From Amyloporia xantha (lineage: Eukaryota > Basidiomycota > Agaricomycetes > Polyporales > Adustoporiaceae), in contig JAYKKR010000009.1 in assembly GCA_036971615.1 (NCBI GenBank), positions 372,001-436,000 of the forward strand: a DNA stretch of 64,000 nucleotides. The letters run 5' to 3'. A program made the position numbers and the translations under genes. Each line of letters starts with the position of its first letter. Position 1 is the stretch's first letter. Positions 12,109 through 25,100 of this stretch are shown here, piece by piece. Under the pieces are notes generated by a model, which saw nothing but the letters and a program-made list of their open reading frames with translations, ran no database searches and was not told where the DNA came from.

Positions 12109-13166
12109 CGGTGAAGTGCTTTGCAAATCCGAGTGGAAGAGAGCTACTTATAACTTATGGATTTACTCGGACACACATTCAATTATAACTTACGCGGTCG
12201 CTTCTGCTGTGCTTGTAATTATCTAGATAAACCTATTCGATTTCAGTTCACTGTTATTAGGAGATATTACAATAGCATAAGCACTAACGTTTGAGACACC
12301 ATTCGTGTTCGGGCGCGAGATAAGTCAAATAATGTTGCCACTAGCAGCGACATCCAATTGACACGACAAGAAGACATGTCACAAGGAAGTAGGGCATTCA
12401 GCGTCTTACCAAAGACACATTAGATCAAGTACTTAGAAAGGGGCTCGCCTCGACGGCGAAGAGGTGAAATGCATGGTCCTGGACTCGGAGAAAGTGATGG
12501 ACCGTGAGTGACTGAGCGGAAGCGCCCCACGTGATCGTGACGCGTCAATGCAGCCTTTGGCGAACCCCTCGAAATATTCGCATCCATCGATGATGGATGC
12601 GAATATTGCCTGACCACGCTTGTTACTGACACGACTCATCACGCAGGAAACTTCCCGGAACCCTTGGCCTGAAGAGTCTTGGGAGCCCAGAGGTTTCGGG
12701 AGCTATTCAGATCTAGAGCTGACATATTTTTACGGGTTTTATTATACCAACTATTCCCATGCATTACTGTCAATGGAAGTCTCGACCTTGCCACTGGCAC
12801 GCGTACGCTTCAAGTCGGCGAGTGCCCACTCTGTACAAACTTCAAAGTCACAGTTTGGTACAGCTTACTACACGTCCTCGCCTACATTACATGCTCGTCG
12901 CTCATCATCAAGTAACAGGGCTTTCCTCTGCGCATTTGGAAGCCGAGGTGCTCAACGATCAGCGCCTAGAATCCAGAAACATCCATGCATACACACGTAG
13001 AGCTTACACATCGTATCAAAAGAGAACGTTCATATATACATACAATCTAGGTCCGTGAGATGAATATGAGCAAGCTAGCTTGCTGTCACAATGCGAGGAG
13101 AGCGGTCATGAAAGAGATACAGGTGAGGTAAGAAATACATCGCAAGTCGTCACACACATCGCACCA
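12109..13166. other. Intergenic region with a perfect palindrome
   Basis: This 1.06 kb region separates the GTPase cluster from the conserved gene block. Apart from the inverted repeat at 12573-12607, annotated separately, it has only short overlapping frames that show no domain. Confidence 0.45.
12573..12607. repeat. Perfect inverted repeat, 16-bp arms, 3-nt loop
   Basis: The arm AATATTCGCATCCATC is followed by GAT and then by its exact reverse complement. All 16 base pairs match. It lies between the 3' end of a plus-strand gene and the 3' end of a minus-strand gene, so it could act as a hairpin in a 3' untranslated region, as a protein-binding palindrome, or be a remnant of a small element. 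Confidence 0.9.
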
Positions 13167-15495
13167 TCATGCCCAAGAAGGGTCGGTCCACCACCGCTGC
13201 TCCGCACCACGAACTGCCCATTCCGCGACGCCCTTCACCGACGCCACATACACCCTCGTGCCTGTCGGATCGAAACAAGTACCCGCGAGGTCCTGGTCAA
13301 CATCAGCAGCAGCCTCCGCCTGTCCACTCCGTCTCCGTCTACGCGACACGCCACTAGCCACACGCCTTGGAGGATTATATGACCCTGAGCTCTCCCGCCT
13401 AGCAAGGAGCCCCGGACGAGTGACACGGAGGTGATCTGAGGAGCGCGCCGCTGCGGGCTGCAATGCAGGCACTGGCGAGGGCGCGCGCGAGGGCGTATGC
13501 GACGAGAAACAATCCGACTCGAGCTCGTCCACATCCACGTCCATCTCCTCTCCGATACCCTCGCCCATCTGCCGCGTATCTTCATTGCCCATTCCATCGT
13601 CCTCGTTGTGCTCCCGGTCCAGCACGGCCCGACGTGTGCGCAGGCCGTGTCGGCCCAACAGTCGTCGCACGTCATCCTCGATGCGACGATCACCCAAGGG
13701 GGGAATCAGCACAATGCTATCCACGTCGTCGTCCGCGCTCACATCCTCTGAGCTCATGAACCGGCGGCCGCCACGTGGTCTACGCCGTGGGTGGCCTTCG
13801 GAAGGTATGCGGAACGTCTCCTCGAGAGCTCCACTGAACAGCACGATCCGTGGTGGCGGTGGTGGTAGAGGTTCTGCTGAGCTGCGGCTGCGAATTGTGG
13901 GTGAGATAGACCGTGGTCGTGGGGAGAGCGGTTGCGTCGCTGGTGGTGCATCAAAATTGGGCATCCGTATAATCTCCTCAGTCTCGAATGTGCGAGCGTC
14001 GACGACATGGAAAAGTGAGGTATGCTGAGGGAATAGTCAGTGTGTGGAATGACATGCATGAAGGCAAGGGAAAACTGACCTCAGTAAATGTCATGACCTC
14101 CCGGCCGACGCCCGCCGGACTGAACTTGATGCTTCTGACACCCCACCCAGGGGCTTTCGACCAATCCAGCGGACCGTCAAACAACCAGCTGAGAGAGCCG
14201 GGACTTCCTCCTCGTGATGGCCGGCTTTTGTCTGTCTGAAAGACCTTCAGCGGCTTCGTACTGCGGACGTCCCAGACGACAACAGCGCCTTCCTGCGATG
14301 CTACGGCAAACTTTGAGCCATCGGCGGAAAAGGCGGTCGAAAATGCCGCCGGGACGGTCAGTGTCGACGAATTCGGCGAAAAGGCAGCCGGCATGACATA
14401 TTGAAGGTACGGCGCCAGGGACAACGTAGCTATGGGTGACACTGTGATCCGTGAGCCACCAGTGATACGATGCAAATAGACGTCGGACGAGTCGCCCACA
14501 CAAAGTAGTGTGCGCCCATCCGGCGAGATCGAAGCTAAATGCCACGTCAATCTCATGGATATATGCGCGGCACACATCGTTGCATCACTCACAATGGTTA
14601 ACAGGAACATCCAATGCCAACAGACCAGCGTCCACCAACCTCGGCAAGCCGTCGCCCTTGCTCCGCCGTACGGAAACGTCAAAGAACTTCACCGTTTTGT
14701 CGTTATTGCTGATAACCACCCGCGGCTCTGCGCTGCTCTGATGTGACCCAGTCAAGCTCAGCGACGTCAGTAAAACCGAGTTGTTTTGCTTGTTGATCGA
14801 TGCATGTTCTACCGTGTACTTCGATTCCCACTGCTTCCGACCAAACCCGCGTCTCGGCGAACAAGCGGGTCCGTCTTTCGTGCGCGCCGAAGATGAAGAG
14901 GAAGAAGAAGAGGAGGAAAATAGGGATAGGTAGAGCTCTGCTTCTTGGCCGCCAGCCGCCAGAAGCGTGTCGTCGCTGTTCGGTAGATTCAGGGATGAAA
15001 GGGAGTTAGGGGTAAATCCAAGCTCAGCAAGTGGTCGGGGACCCTGAGCATATCCAAAAGCTGATCAGTGAAAGAAATCGGCAAAGGATCAAGGCGGAGA
15101 CATACTGAGTCTGGAGAAAGAATGTCATGTTCGAGTATGGAGCGATCCTGGGGATAAGTCACGATGCCTTTTTGGTGGGGGCATATCACGACATCTCGAA
15201 GTTGTCTTCATACAATCACAAGGTCAGCAACAATACAACCAAATGACAACACAGCAAAAGGAGTTCAAAAGGAAAAATACGGTCCTGCTGGTCTACAGCA
15301 GTGTGTTCTCCCTATGTCGTAAGATTCCACCCCGGTACCAGGAATCTGCAACTGTGTGAACGTATCCAATATGAAACCACCATCCCATTCCCGACTGACG
15401 TAGATATTCGTCGCCGCGGACAATGTGTCCGAAGTGATCGACGAAAATAATAATAGCATGACACTGGACTTCCTAGAGCCAACCATAGCTGCCAT
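13167..15495 (-). CDS. WD40-repeat protein with DUF2415-like segment
   Basis: Minus-strand exons 15495-15281, 15205-15106, 15043-14593, 14534-14080, 14024-13167; 692 residues if the first exon is right. WD-like blades are seen as DDTLLAAGGQEAELYLS, VVISNNDKTVKFFDVSVR, SSISPDGRTLLCVGD and DGSKFAVASQEGAVVVWD. The exon 4/5 junction gives EVMTFTEHTSLFHVVDARTF, which matches the short DUF2415 segment of fungal WD proteins. The last exon adds a long acidic, Ser/Pro/Arg-rich disordered region and a closing blade ending near the C-terminus (DPTGTRVYVASVKGVAEW). Splice phases agree throughout. The first exon is the least certain; a start further upstream is possible. Probably a beta-propeller scaffold; no enzyme motif is present. 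Confidence 0.75.
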
Positions 15496-16897
15496 AGTAG
15501 CAGTATTGTTGACTCGCAGTATCGGGAAGACATGGTGATGACCTTCCTTGTCACGACCCCGTTAGGAGACGTGATACAGGGACAAGTTGTAACAAGACCT
15601 CGAAACAAGAACATGAACCTGCTTGTATTCTGGCATTCGGGTCACCTGGCATCATTCCCAAGTCTCAAGGAAGCAGGGCGGGAAGCCTAAACAATACCAT
15701 AGACATAGGAGACAGGGTAGAGGTATGACACCCTACGCCGCGGGTACGGCGTGCCCAGCACTGCTGCTTTCTCGACACATTCCCGCACAACCCATCTAAA
15801 GGACGACACGAACGAAACGAGATAGAAACGAGGACGTACACATGTCCAATCGTGACCCGTGCAGGGCTCGCCGCGCAGGGCTCGGGCGAGTGTAGGAGCG
15901 TCGACAGACTGCGCGCCATCAATGCAGTACAGTATTAGTGAGACACAGCCCCAACCCAGATTCGACAGCAGAACAGACACAGAACGTTCCCGACAGATGG
16001 CGTCAACTCTCAAGGAGCACGATCCCAGCAAGCAAGAGCTCTGGCCGCCGGAGGCTTTCCAGTCACGATGCGGCGCCGGCGCAGTCTGGGGTATATAGAC
16101 CTTGTGACAGGCGGCCGTGAGGAATGTCCGAGTGGTGGTTGGACAGTTAACGGTCACAGCAGAACGATGGGTACATGAGCCTCTCGGTCCTCGGATCTTG
16201 CACAGCCGTGAGGGATGCAAACAGGAGACAGAGTTCGGAGCACGAGGAGGTCGTCGGGAGCAAGGTGTGATTCTGACTGGCACTGCTCGCCACGATCGTG
16301 AGCACTTGACGCATGCCTGTGGCGTCAGCAGACACGGTGTTGTACCCGTAAACCGAATATCATATGGAAAGCGGGAAACTATATGTTGACGGCGAAGTTT
16401 CATACACACGGCCTGCTATAATAAACCTGCCTTTGTCATGGTGAAGGTATCCGGAACGTCCAGCTGTGGTAATTTGCGACGAATATAATAGCGTGTTGTC
16501 ATTGGCACTGCGCGGTACAATAAATAACAGCTCCAGTATCTACCAGAATTTCTAGGCTACAATCGGATACAAAACATATCAGTGCAGGAAGGGAATATGC
16601 GAGGGGAAAACTACAAGGGAAACAAGTCGGTCAGATTTAACACGCGTCAACCAGCGGGAAGTTCGAGAGAGCGGACAGGAGAGAAAGCAAAAAAGGAACC
16701 GAGTCGTAAGTGAGGAATAGTGTACACATATATCGCATGAGCGTCCAAAGTGTAACGTAGGGCCATAAGATGCATGAGATGGCGTAAACCACACCAATAG
16801 ATATAGGACAGATTAGGAAGGGTCACTTTGAGAGCAAGAGTCTCTGGGGAATACAGATGGGTATCAAGAGAAGACAGACCAGCAAGTCGTTCGCATG
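15496..16897. other. Region between the WD40 gene and the zinc-finger gene
   Basis: This 1.4 kb region lies upstream of the WD40 gene and downstream of the transcription-factor gene. The frame of the WD40 first exon stays open to about 15560, where CTAAC followed by AG could mark another acceptor, so an additional 5' exon may lie here. The longer minus-strand frames show no domain. I see no other feature. Confidence 0.35.
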
Positions 16898-19470
16898 CTA
16901 CATCACGAAGCCCGCCGTGCTATTCCACGGGCCGTCAGGATCGGGCTTCATGCTCGACGGCCCCGGGCTGCTCGAGTCGTGCAAGCCTTCCTGGATCGAA
17001 GACGTCGTGACCTCATCCTGTATCTTCCGACACTCCGCACCGCCTTCGGACCGCACTGCGGGATTAAAGAACGACGTCAGTCTATTTCGCACGAAGATAG
17101 GCAAGGCAGATCTACGCACGATGTCGATTCAGCGCGTCCATCCGCGCAAAGTTCTTCTTGCACCCCTCGCACGGATACGGTCGAATGTTCAAGTGCAGCT
17201 GCTCGTGCCGCTTGCAGTCGTGCTGCCGCGCGAAGCCCTTCCCGCAGCCAGGCCACTTGCACTGGAACGGCTTCTCCTCCGCATGTGATCGCAGATGCCC
17301 TGCACAGCGCGCAGCCACCATCAGCACCCGACACACAGCGCATACATAAAGGACGCGGCACACCCACCCTTCAAGTTAAAATGCCTCGTGAACGTGCTCC
17401 CGCACCCCGGCACCGGGCACTGGAAGTTCGCAGGCTGCTTCCGCCGCTTCTGGCTCGCGTCCGCCGTGCTCGGCGTCGTCACGTTCACCTTCGCGATGTG
17501 CGGCGGCACCCCGCTCGAGTCCATGTTCATCGTCCCCATACCGCTCATCATGTCGACCTGCATCATCCTCCCCGACGGCGTCCGCTGCAGCGCCGTCATG
17601 CTCACGTTCACCGGCATGTTCACGTCGGGCAGCATACCATACCCCGGGCGCGGGCTCGCCGACGGGGACGGGTACGGGCTCGCGCGCGCGCTGCTCGCCC
17701 CGCTGCTCCAGCCCGTAACACCACCCATCCCCGGGCGCTCCCGCGAGCCAGACGACGCGCGGCGGTGATGCCCACGCGCACTGATAGACGCCACGGGTTC
17801 TGTCGGATGGAGGTACTGGCGCGCAGCCGCGGCGCGGATGAATTCCTGCTGCGCCGACGAGGGCGGGGGGACAAGCATGCCGGGGGCGTTGAACGGCGTG
17901 GAAGGCGTGCTGTAACGGAAATCCTCTGAGCGGACCTGACGATGGCCACGGCTGTCAGACTTGACGCGGCGTAAGTTGACGGCAGCAATGTCGGGCCTGA
18001 GGAAGTCGTTATTATCTGGAAAGTTGAATTGATGCGATAGCGTCGGCTGCTGCAGGGACGGAGGGAACGTGCTCTGCTGTGCACCGGCGGAGGCGGGGTG
18101 GCGGATCTGCTGCTGCTGCTGCTGCTGCGAGTGCAGAGATGAAGGTTGAAGAAGAAGAGTAGATGAAGGTCCCGGAAGCACATCGTTCATGTTGACCGTC
18201 CCGGCGGACACAGGTCTCCGACCGTCGTGAGAACCCATCATGCCACCATCAGCGCTCACGCCGTTACCTTGATGATGGGGAGGCATCATGGGTGCCGTGT
18301 CCCAGACTGGCGGACGCAGCGACGTGTCAGAGAGGCTTCGTATCCTTTGTGGCGCCTGGGGTATCAGGAACTGCTGAGCCCGGGAAGCGTCGCGGGGCGT
18401 TTCACCCCCATAGGCCATCCCCGAAGAACCTGACATACTTGATCCGGGGTGCGCGAACGACTGATCGGCGAACTGCGTCCCAACGAGGCCTTGATTCTGC
18501 GACGGAGGTGATAGATGTTGCGCCTGGGACTGGTGATCCCATCCCGCTCCGTCAGATGGTTGCACCCCTTGTGGCCCTTCTGCAAAGATACAGACGTAAG
18601 GCAAACAATCAGCTCGCCGCCCAAACCCGCGACGGGAAAATGACTGACCTGACGCAGAAGTCTGGAACAAGACGGGTTGCGCCGTATCCCCACCCCCACT
18701 TACCGGCGTCGCGGGTACAATGTGCAATTGGGGACCCATGGACATAGAGCTGCCATCGCCGGCAGGCGCGTTAATTGTAGGCGGAGATTGCGAGTCGAGG
18801 CCCGGAGGCGATGGGCTGGACGGGATGACCAGTTGCGGTGGAGATTGGGGTTTCTGTGAGTTGACTGGGGGCGACGTCCTCTCCGAGGTCGGAAGCTGCG
18901 ACGGGGGCCAGGATGGCGACTCGAAGCGCATGTTCTCCAGCGTCTGTGTGACGTCTAGCCGAGGAGACGTGACGGGATTGTACGAGGATGCGGTTGAGGC
19001 ACCGCTGCGCGCGTCGTCTTCATTACCATTACTAGAGGCGGGCGAGCTGTGGTCAAAACCAGCAGAGGGGGACATGGAAGCGTTATTGCGCTCGTCGACA
19101 AACATGGGCGGGGTGACCGATACGTGCGGAAATGTATCGCCGGACAAGAAAGCGTCGTCCAATCTGAGCAAACCGGTGGGAGGGTCGTATTCTGAAGGAT
19201 CGTACTCTTCGGTGATGGAAATGCCTGCTCCCGTATCGAATATGCCTAGTGAATGCTCGTCGTCAAAGGTGGGCAGGTCCGAGAAGTTGGAGTAGGGCGA
19301 GTTCTGGTACGAGCCGTTATACGAGGGCGTGTGGGGAAGTGGGTGTCTTGCTGGGCGAATTCAAAGGTGTCGTAAGGAGAGCCGAGGTTGGGAGAGCCGT
19401 CGAACTGGCTGCCGTCGTAGTCGTTATGGTGCGAGGACTGAAAGTCCGAGGAGGCAAGGAGCGTATCCAT
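16898..19470 (-). CDS. C2H2 zinc-finger transcription factor, Crz1-like (frameshift in exon 1)
   Basis: Minus-strand exons 19470-18649, 18579-17368, 17299-17120, 17055-16898; about 790 residues once the frame is restored. The long N-terminus is Ser/Pro/Gln-rich with a poly-Gln run (CTG repeat at about 18105-18128) and an acidic segment ISITEEYDPSEYDPP. Three zinc fingers lie close to the C-terminus: FQCPVPGCGSTFTRHFNLKG then HLRSH; FQCKWPGCGKGFARQHDCKR; and YPCEGCKKNFARMDALNRH. The last is a variant whose final ligand comes from SEGGAEC. A third finger with the FARxDALxRH core is typical of Crz1-type calcineurin-responsive factors, so that role is a reasonable guess; no calcineurin docking site was confirmed. 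The reading frame shifts by one base at a G4 run, 19333-19336: exon 1 is 822 nt but 823 are needed. Confidence 0.75.
19333..19336 (-). other. Apparent 1-nt deletion in a homopolymer (zinc-finger gene)
   Basis: Upstream of this G4 run the frame from the ATG at 19470 reads sensibly (SPYDTFEFAQQDTHFP). Downstream sense resumes only in the next frame (HTPSYNGSYQNSPYSNFSD) and runs on to the zinc fingers. No GT-AG pair spans the switch. One missing C on the coding strand explains it. Confidence 0.75.
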
Positions 19471-22400
19471 GACTCGTCTTTGTACACTGCAGCGTCGCTT
19501 TGTGGGACCGGGCGGTGATGCAGTGTTTGGGAATGGCTGAGCGTGGGGGGCTGTGCGGTGTATAATGGAAAGGTAGGAAGTAGACGACGGAAGCGGTGCA
19601 GACGAGAGAAGGTGACAAGAGAGCGATCCACGACCGGGAAGAGGACAGTCGCGTCGCGATAACTTTATGAGTCTCCCTCAAGCCCACAGACTTCAGACTC
19701 CGCTTGATTGAAGAGTTTCATCTCCCATCACAAAATCTTTGCCAGCAACTCCTCAGTCGAGATTATTCACATTGGACCCTCCTCCTCTTACAGCACATAC
19801 GTCGCTCCAGTTGTGCATACCGGTATTCCTCGTCGGATATCTTCCTTTCGCTGTGCTAACATGAGAGAACTGCCTCTTGCACCGCCTGCTAAATGCAGTG
19901 ATTCAGCACGTGCGCCCTGCGCGCTCGCCGGGGCGCCCGTGTCGGCCTGAGCTCCGGCCCTCGGGATGGGCGCGCCGAGCTATTGTGTCCTCCCGGCGTG
20001 TGTCCACTGAGCGAATTCTCCCCCTGCGATAATTCTGCTGCACGAGTGCGGACGAGGACATGCCTCATCAAACCACTCTCCATTGCACGCGTACCTTCCC
20101 ACCCGCGGCCCTTGTATCTTACGAGCCGTGGCCGCCGTAAGAAACCCAGAAGCCATCGACTTCTCATGTCGACGACGTTGTGATCGTGATCGATGATGAT
20201 GTCCCCTTGGTTCGATGTCCACAAGGTCGTGTTTCACGTCGCATCGTCGAAGAGTTTTTGCGTAGCGGCAGTAAATGTGAGCAGACATCATTCCAGTGAC
20301 GTGGGGCCAAGATCCCGCGCCGTTGACAGAGCCCGTTCGTTCACAGCCTCGCCGCCCCAGATCCGGGGAGGTGGCAGTGCGCGTTCCCCGCGTCCGTCAA
20401 TGTCTTTCCGTGCTTGTGTACCACTGGTGATATCTGTGCTATCGGACCACTAACGCCTTGCTTCATTTAGGAAAGGGGACAGTCAGGCAACTACCTCGAG
20501 CCATGCTGAGTCTGCTGACACAGAATTGCCCATGATGCGCCAGTCACCGTCGGCACATAGAGAATTGCATTCCATGTTTCGGGAGGTCCATGACCATCGC
20601 CCGCCCGCCGATCATCCATTGCAATCGGGTCGATCGTCGCCAGGGTCACGCTAGTTCTACCGTGTTTACGATCGCGGTGTGCGGCTCCCAGCCAGCACAC
20701 ACCGGCACCTACAACCAGATCGTGCCAGATCTCGTGCTTGGGCCATCCTCGCGTGGGCCTGTGGCACCGTCTCCACATAAGTCAATAAGTGAGCAGCACC
20801 GTCGCGCAACGGCCAGCAAAGCTAAGCTCCGCCGCCGCTTGGTGGCTTCGTCGAACCCGCTGCGCGTGGCACATCTGATATTGATGCGGTGTCACTCGAC
20901 AAAGTTGCAGCGTCTGCTTTCGGTGTGCGTTGTATTTCAGTCGCAGGACGCTCGCTCACGCACTGATGCTGATTGAGCCGTGCATCTTGATCTCATTACT
21001 CAAGCTCGTGTTCGTTGTGTCTCAACGAACCTGATTGTGGTGGTGTCGGTGTCCGCCATCTCTCGCGTAGTGTCGCAAGGGTGTGACACCTTCTCGACCT
21101 GTGGTTCTGAAGGTGCGGGGAGCGTTCGCCTCGTCGTGCGAAACACACTAACCCATTTTGCTTTGCGCAAAGATTTCACTCAGTCTATTGGGTAATTGGG
21201 ACCTTAGTGGGCCAGTGACCCGTCGACCACATTGTGACGTTTTCCAGGCGTCTCCCGTTCTTCTTTGTCCTCGAGGCCGCCCGAGGGCCGATCGATCTAC
21301 ACGGGACATATCCGTTCTCTCCGTCCACCTTGTTCCTGTATTGCACTGATTAGCCTTCTTGGATCCAACGGTGCAACCTCCCGCCCTCTCCTCGTTTCCG
21401 TCCACATCCCCTGGCCCTACCAGTGTCTAGCCATATCGGCGGGTCGCAGGCTCCAACAGTGCTTCTTCCCGGTCGTTGTAGTACCTCCGAGTCCGAGTCC
21501 GACTCCGCGCGGGGCTTCCCAGCCGTGCCTGGCGGGTAAGCCTGCGCCCGCAAAACCTTCCATCTCCACCCAGATATTACGCACCGTCTCTGGGAACGGC
21601 TCCAGCTGCATGTCTGCGTGCGATATACACAACGCGCGTATGGAAATTGGCGTCCCTCGTTCCCATCTTCCGTTCGCTATCCGCGTTGCCCTATGATGAG
21701 ATGATGAGATGATGAACAAGTGATGGCGAGAGGCTGCCCGACGGAGTATATCATCGTCGTCTGCGTTTCATGCTGTCCGGCATCAGTGGCTCCCTGGCAG
21801 TCGTGCCACGGTGGAGATCCGACGGGGGACGACGCTCATTCAGAGAAGGCCCGCTCCTCCACAGCTTCCCGACTCGCGCACGGCATCGGCGACGCCGTGC
21901 GCCCGTGCGCCCAGGCGGAGCGCGAGTCCTGGCGAATATGCCTCTCTCCCTATTTAGGCCCCGAAGTACTACCGTGGGAGTGTGGTCCGCTTCTCGATTG
22001 CACCTACCATAAGCTCAAGGTTCCGGTCCACGTTGCCTCCGACCGCGCGATGCCGTACATGCTGTGGGCGTGCACCGGCTCGCGGCCGATGCATATGGAT
22101 AGGTCAGGATATCGTATACAGGATCGTGTTATCCTCCTCACCCGCCCACTGTGGGCTCCCCGTGTGGATCGCCGTGTGGATGCGAACACCGCCCGCTGTC
22201 AGCCCTGAATTCGGTGGATGTTCGAGCTAGCCCAATTCGAATTTGATCTCATTTGCCCAGGGACCTGTCCGAGAATCCGGCAAGATGGGAGAAAAAGCTA
22301 GGCAGAAAAAACGGGAGAAGATGGCATCGTCGCCAGACTGAATGCCTGACGCGCACGCCTCACCGAGGCTGCCTTCTGTGGCGTGATTGTCCCGCTGCTC

Positions 22401-25100
22401 TGTGAGTAGTTCAGCTCCGTCCCTCCGGCCTCCACGCCCACGCGCATGCGCACGCCAGGACGGGCTCTCCCCTGATCTGCACCCCCGCCGACCAGCCGCG
22501 GCTTCTCAGCCCGGCTCATTCTCGGTTCCACCCTCGAGGTTCCACGGTCCACAGAAGCTTCTCCAGGGCATTGATTCCAGAGCAGATGTGGAATGCTGAA
22601 TGGCCACCACGTATAGCAGCCCGTTCCAATGCCCTGGTGATGGCCGAACGCTGCACTCCCGCGTCCGTGCTACTGCCTCAATCGATGGCGGACGACGGGC
22701 GATGGTCGGCCAGTCGATTCCGGCAATTCAAGCGTTTTCCGCGATCTATCAAGAAAACCGGATATCTTCTCTACACACCACCTGTCTCGCTATAACTCGT
22801 AACAGGCAGAGCCACTCGCGGCGTCTCCGTACCCGCGGCCAGTCAAATTGCATTCCTGCCCTGCGGCCTGGGGTAATTTTGTCTGATCGCGCCGATGCCG
22901 ACTCACCTCTCCTCGTCGACGTCGCCGCAGCGGCGTATTCAGTCCGTCGCACGTCGAGACGGAGCCGCCACCTCGGCTCCGGCGTGACACCCTCCAAGCC
23001 CGCAGGATCAACATTCAACTCGAAAGACACAACCTGACCCCCCAGCGAGATCTGAACAACATCCGGACATCGGCCGTACGATCGCACGTACTAATTCTAT
23101 GGAATCGTCTCTTACGTCGCGCGCACGTAGCAGCCACGGTCCTGTGTTCTCCCTAGACGCGCTGCAGGGATGTTAACATTAGCATTCAGCTGTGCGTCCC
23201 ATCCTCGCTAGCCTGCAGGATCTATATTCCCGGTTAGCCCTGCACTACTGAGCTGGCGGCTCGTGTACTGTGCCGTTATGTGTACTTCGCCCACAACGTG
23301 GACGCCGGAGCATGCCAGTGCTGCGCGTTATCCTGACGGCCCTCCCGGCGGATCCTGGCTTAGACGACCCGTCTCGACCCGTCTCGGTCGGCCTGAGCGC
23401 TCCGCCGTTGCTTCGATTTGGATTAGAGTTTTGTGTGTCTCCTCTTTACGTTCTCGCATGCGCCTTGAGGCGCGTGAAACATGTCTGTGCCCATGATGTC
23501 GATCAACTCTGCGCATGTCCATTTTCTTATTACCGCTCTTGTCAACTTTGTCAGCTGCAGGGCTCCCGTGAACGGATCTCGCAGTCGATGGTACATGAAA
23601 CACGCACACCCATTTCATTACAAGAGAGGGGTTTTCGCTATGGTGACGATGATCGCGCGCAGTGAGACACGGAACACAGAGTGCCCCCAATATGATCTTG
23701 CACACGATTAACTATCCATCCGATCTGCTGTCCTTCCCGTGCTGGAGGCCACTACAGAGCGCGGGAGTAGCCTCCGTGACATTGGTTGACAAGTTTGTAG
23801 AAGTCGCACTTAACCGCGGTCATGATGTGCCATGGGCTTTGATGCATGTGCGTCGAGCCAGCCTTCCAACATATCGCCATGATTTACTTAGTCCATCCTC
23901 TCTCGACCGCCCATACGTCAATTAATATAATCGACATGGCCACCAGACCCGCGCGCCAATCTGTCTGTGTTTGTTCATAAGCATAATTGATGCATTTCAT
24001 TCCCGAACCCAACCCGACCGCCCGTGGGCTGTTACATCAGGATCTATCCTATTCAACAATCAAATTCGGTGGTTCATTTGCTCGCTGAGAGTATACCACG
24101 GCAAGACAACATGCTTCGCGATGATGCTGATTCGAGATGCCGTCTGCAACTCCTCCTACTGAAGATTTACCAACGGTCACTGGCTCACTTTAACCTTGCG
24201 GTAGGGTGTGCAAGGCAGCCGTCTGAGCAACTCTTGCCCTTCTTGCTGTTTGATGAAGACACTCGTTTTTATCGACGGATTTTCGCGTTCATGTCACGAT
24301 AATCACAAGCACGCTAGATTGTCTTGTTTGCTTCAGCGGTCGAGAAGTTTAGGTTTTGGGTACGACGCACGCAGTAATATTTTAGTCGCTCGTAATTTTC
24401 ATTTCTTCGAATTCATTCCCATCTGATTTGAACTTGAACAATTATTCGAGGTCTGGCAAACCATCCATATTATGTCCACGGCTGGGTAATATCACACTCG
24501 CAGAACTAGCCAGCGGAAGAGGTTAGCACAAGTGTCAGGACGGATCAATTCGCTAGCTACGTAGCTTCTGCCTACAAACACAGCGGGCGACGAGCAATAT
24601 CGGAAAATGTAAAAAGAGCCTGACATGGTCAAACCAGATTGAGTGGTCCTTCGTCTTTCCGCGGGTAGAATGTGTGCGTGAAACGCGAGTAATATGCGCG
24701 CAAAACAAGGGATTTTCTGACGACGGTCACGGTGGAATGTAATTCAAAGAATATTTCATCGCTTACGGTCAGAATGCTTATTGAGTATTCTGCTTTGAAG
24801 TTTCAAAGTGCGGTTTTTAATTACTTCTATGCGTAATAATTATATTTCACGGTGCAGAATATCGGTTGTTACCTGCTGTGAACTTCGGAGGTAGTACCTG
24901 TCGAGACACGGTCACGTGGATCGCGTATGTTGCCAGGAGGACGCGCGTGTTCTGTAGGGAGTAGCCTGCCACCTGTCTTGCAATTAAATCGTCGGTACAG
25001 TGAAGGTGCGTTTTTTTCTCAATATCTACTCGTAGCTCAATCACATCTCGCAAATGGCTGAAGATTGATTACGACACCTACCGAAAGTTCTCGATTTATC
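19471..25100. other. Long gene-poor, GC-rich region
   Basis: This 5.6 kb region lies between the divergent zinc-finger and ankyrin/MYND genes. It has many short overlapping frames on all strands, none longer than about 160 residues and none with a domain I recognise. A short direct repeat of ATGATGAG units lies near 21693-21715. Toward 24.4-25.0 kb the sequence turns AT-rich, as expected of the ankyrin gene promoter. Long 5' regulatory DNA of the transcription factor, noncoding transcripts or eroded repeats are all possible. Confidence 0.35.
21693..21715. repeat. Short tandem repeat (ATGATGAG units)
   Basis: Two complete and one partial ATGATGAG unit are in direct order. It is a simple microsatellite-like repeat with no visible link to a gene. 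Confidence 0.6.

Noticed and set aside
15687..16409. A 240-codon minus-strand frame
   Set aside because: No domain, Cys/Arg-rich random composition, no splice continuity with the neighbouring genes.
16895..17929. A 344-codon open frame on the plus strand
   Set aside because: It is antisense to the zinc-finger exons, is an Arg/His-rich low-complexity product of GC-rich DNA, and shows no domain.
21720..22208. 162-codon plus frame in the gene-poor interval as a possible gene
   Set aside because: No recognisable domain, no conserved splice signals, and several overlapping frames of equal quality.
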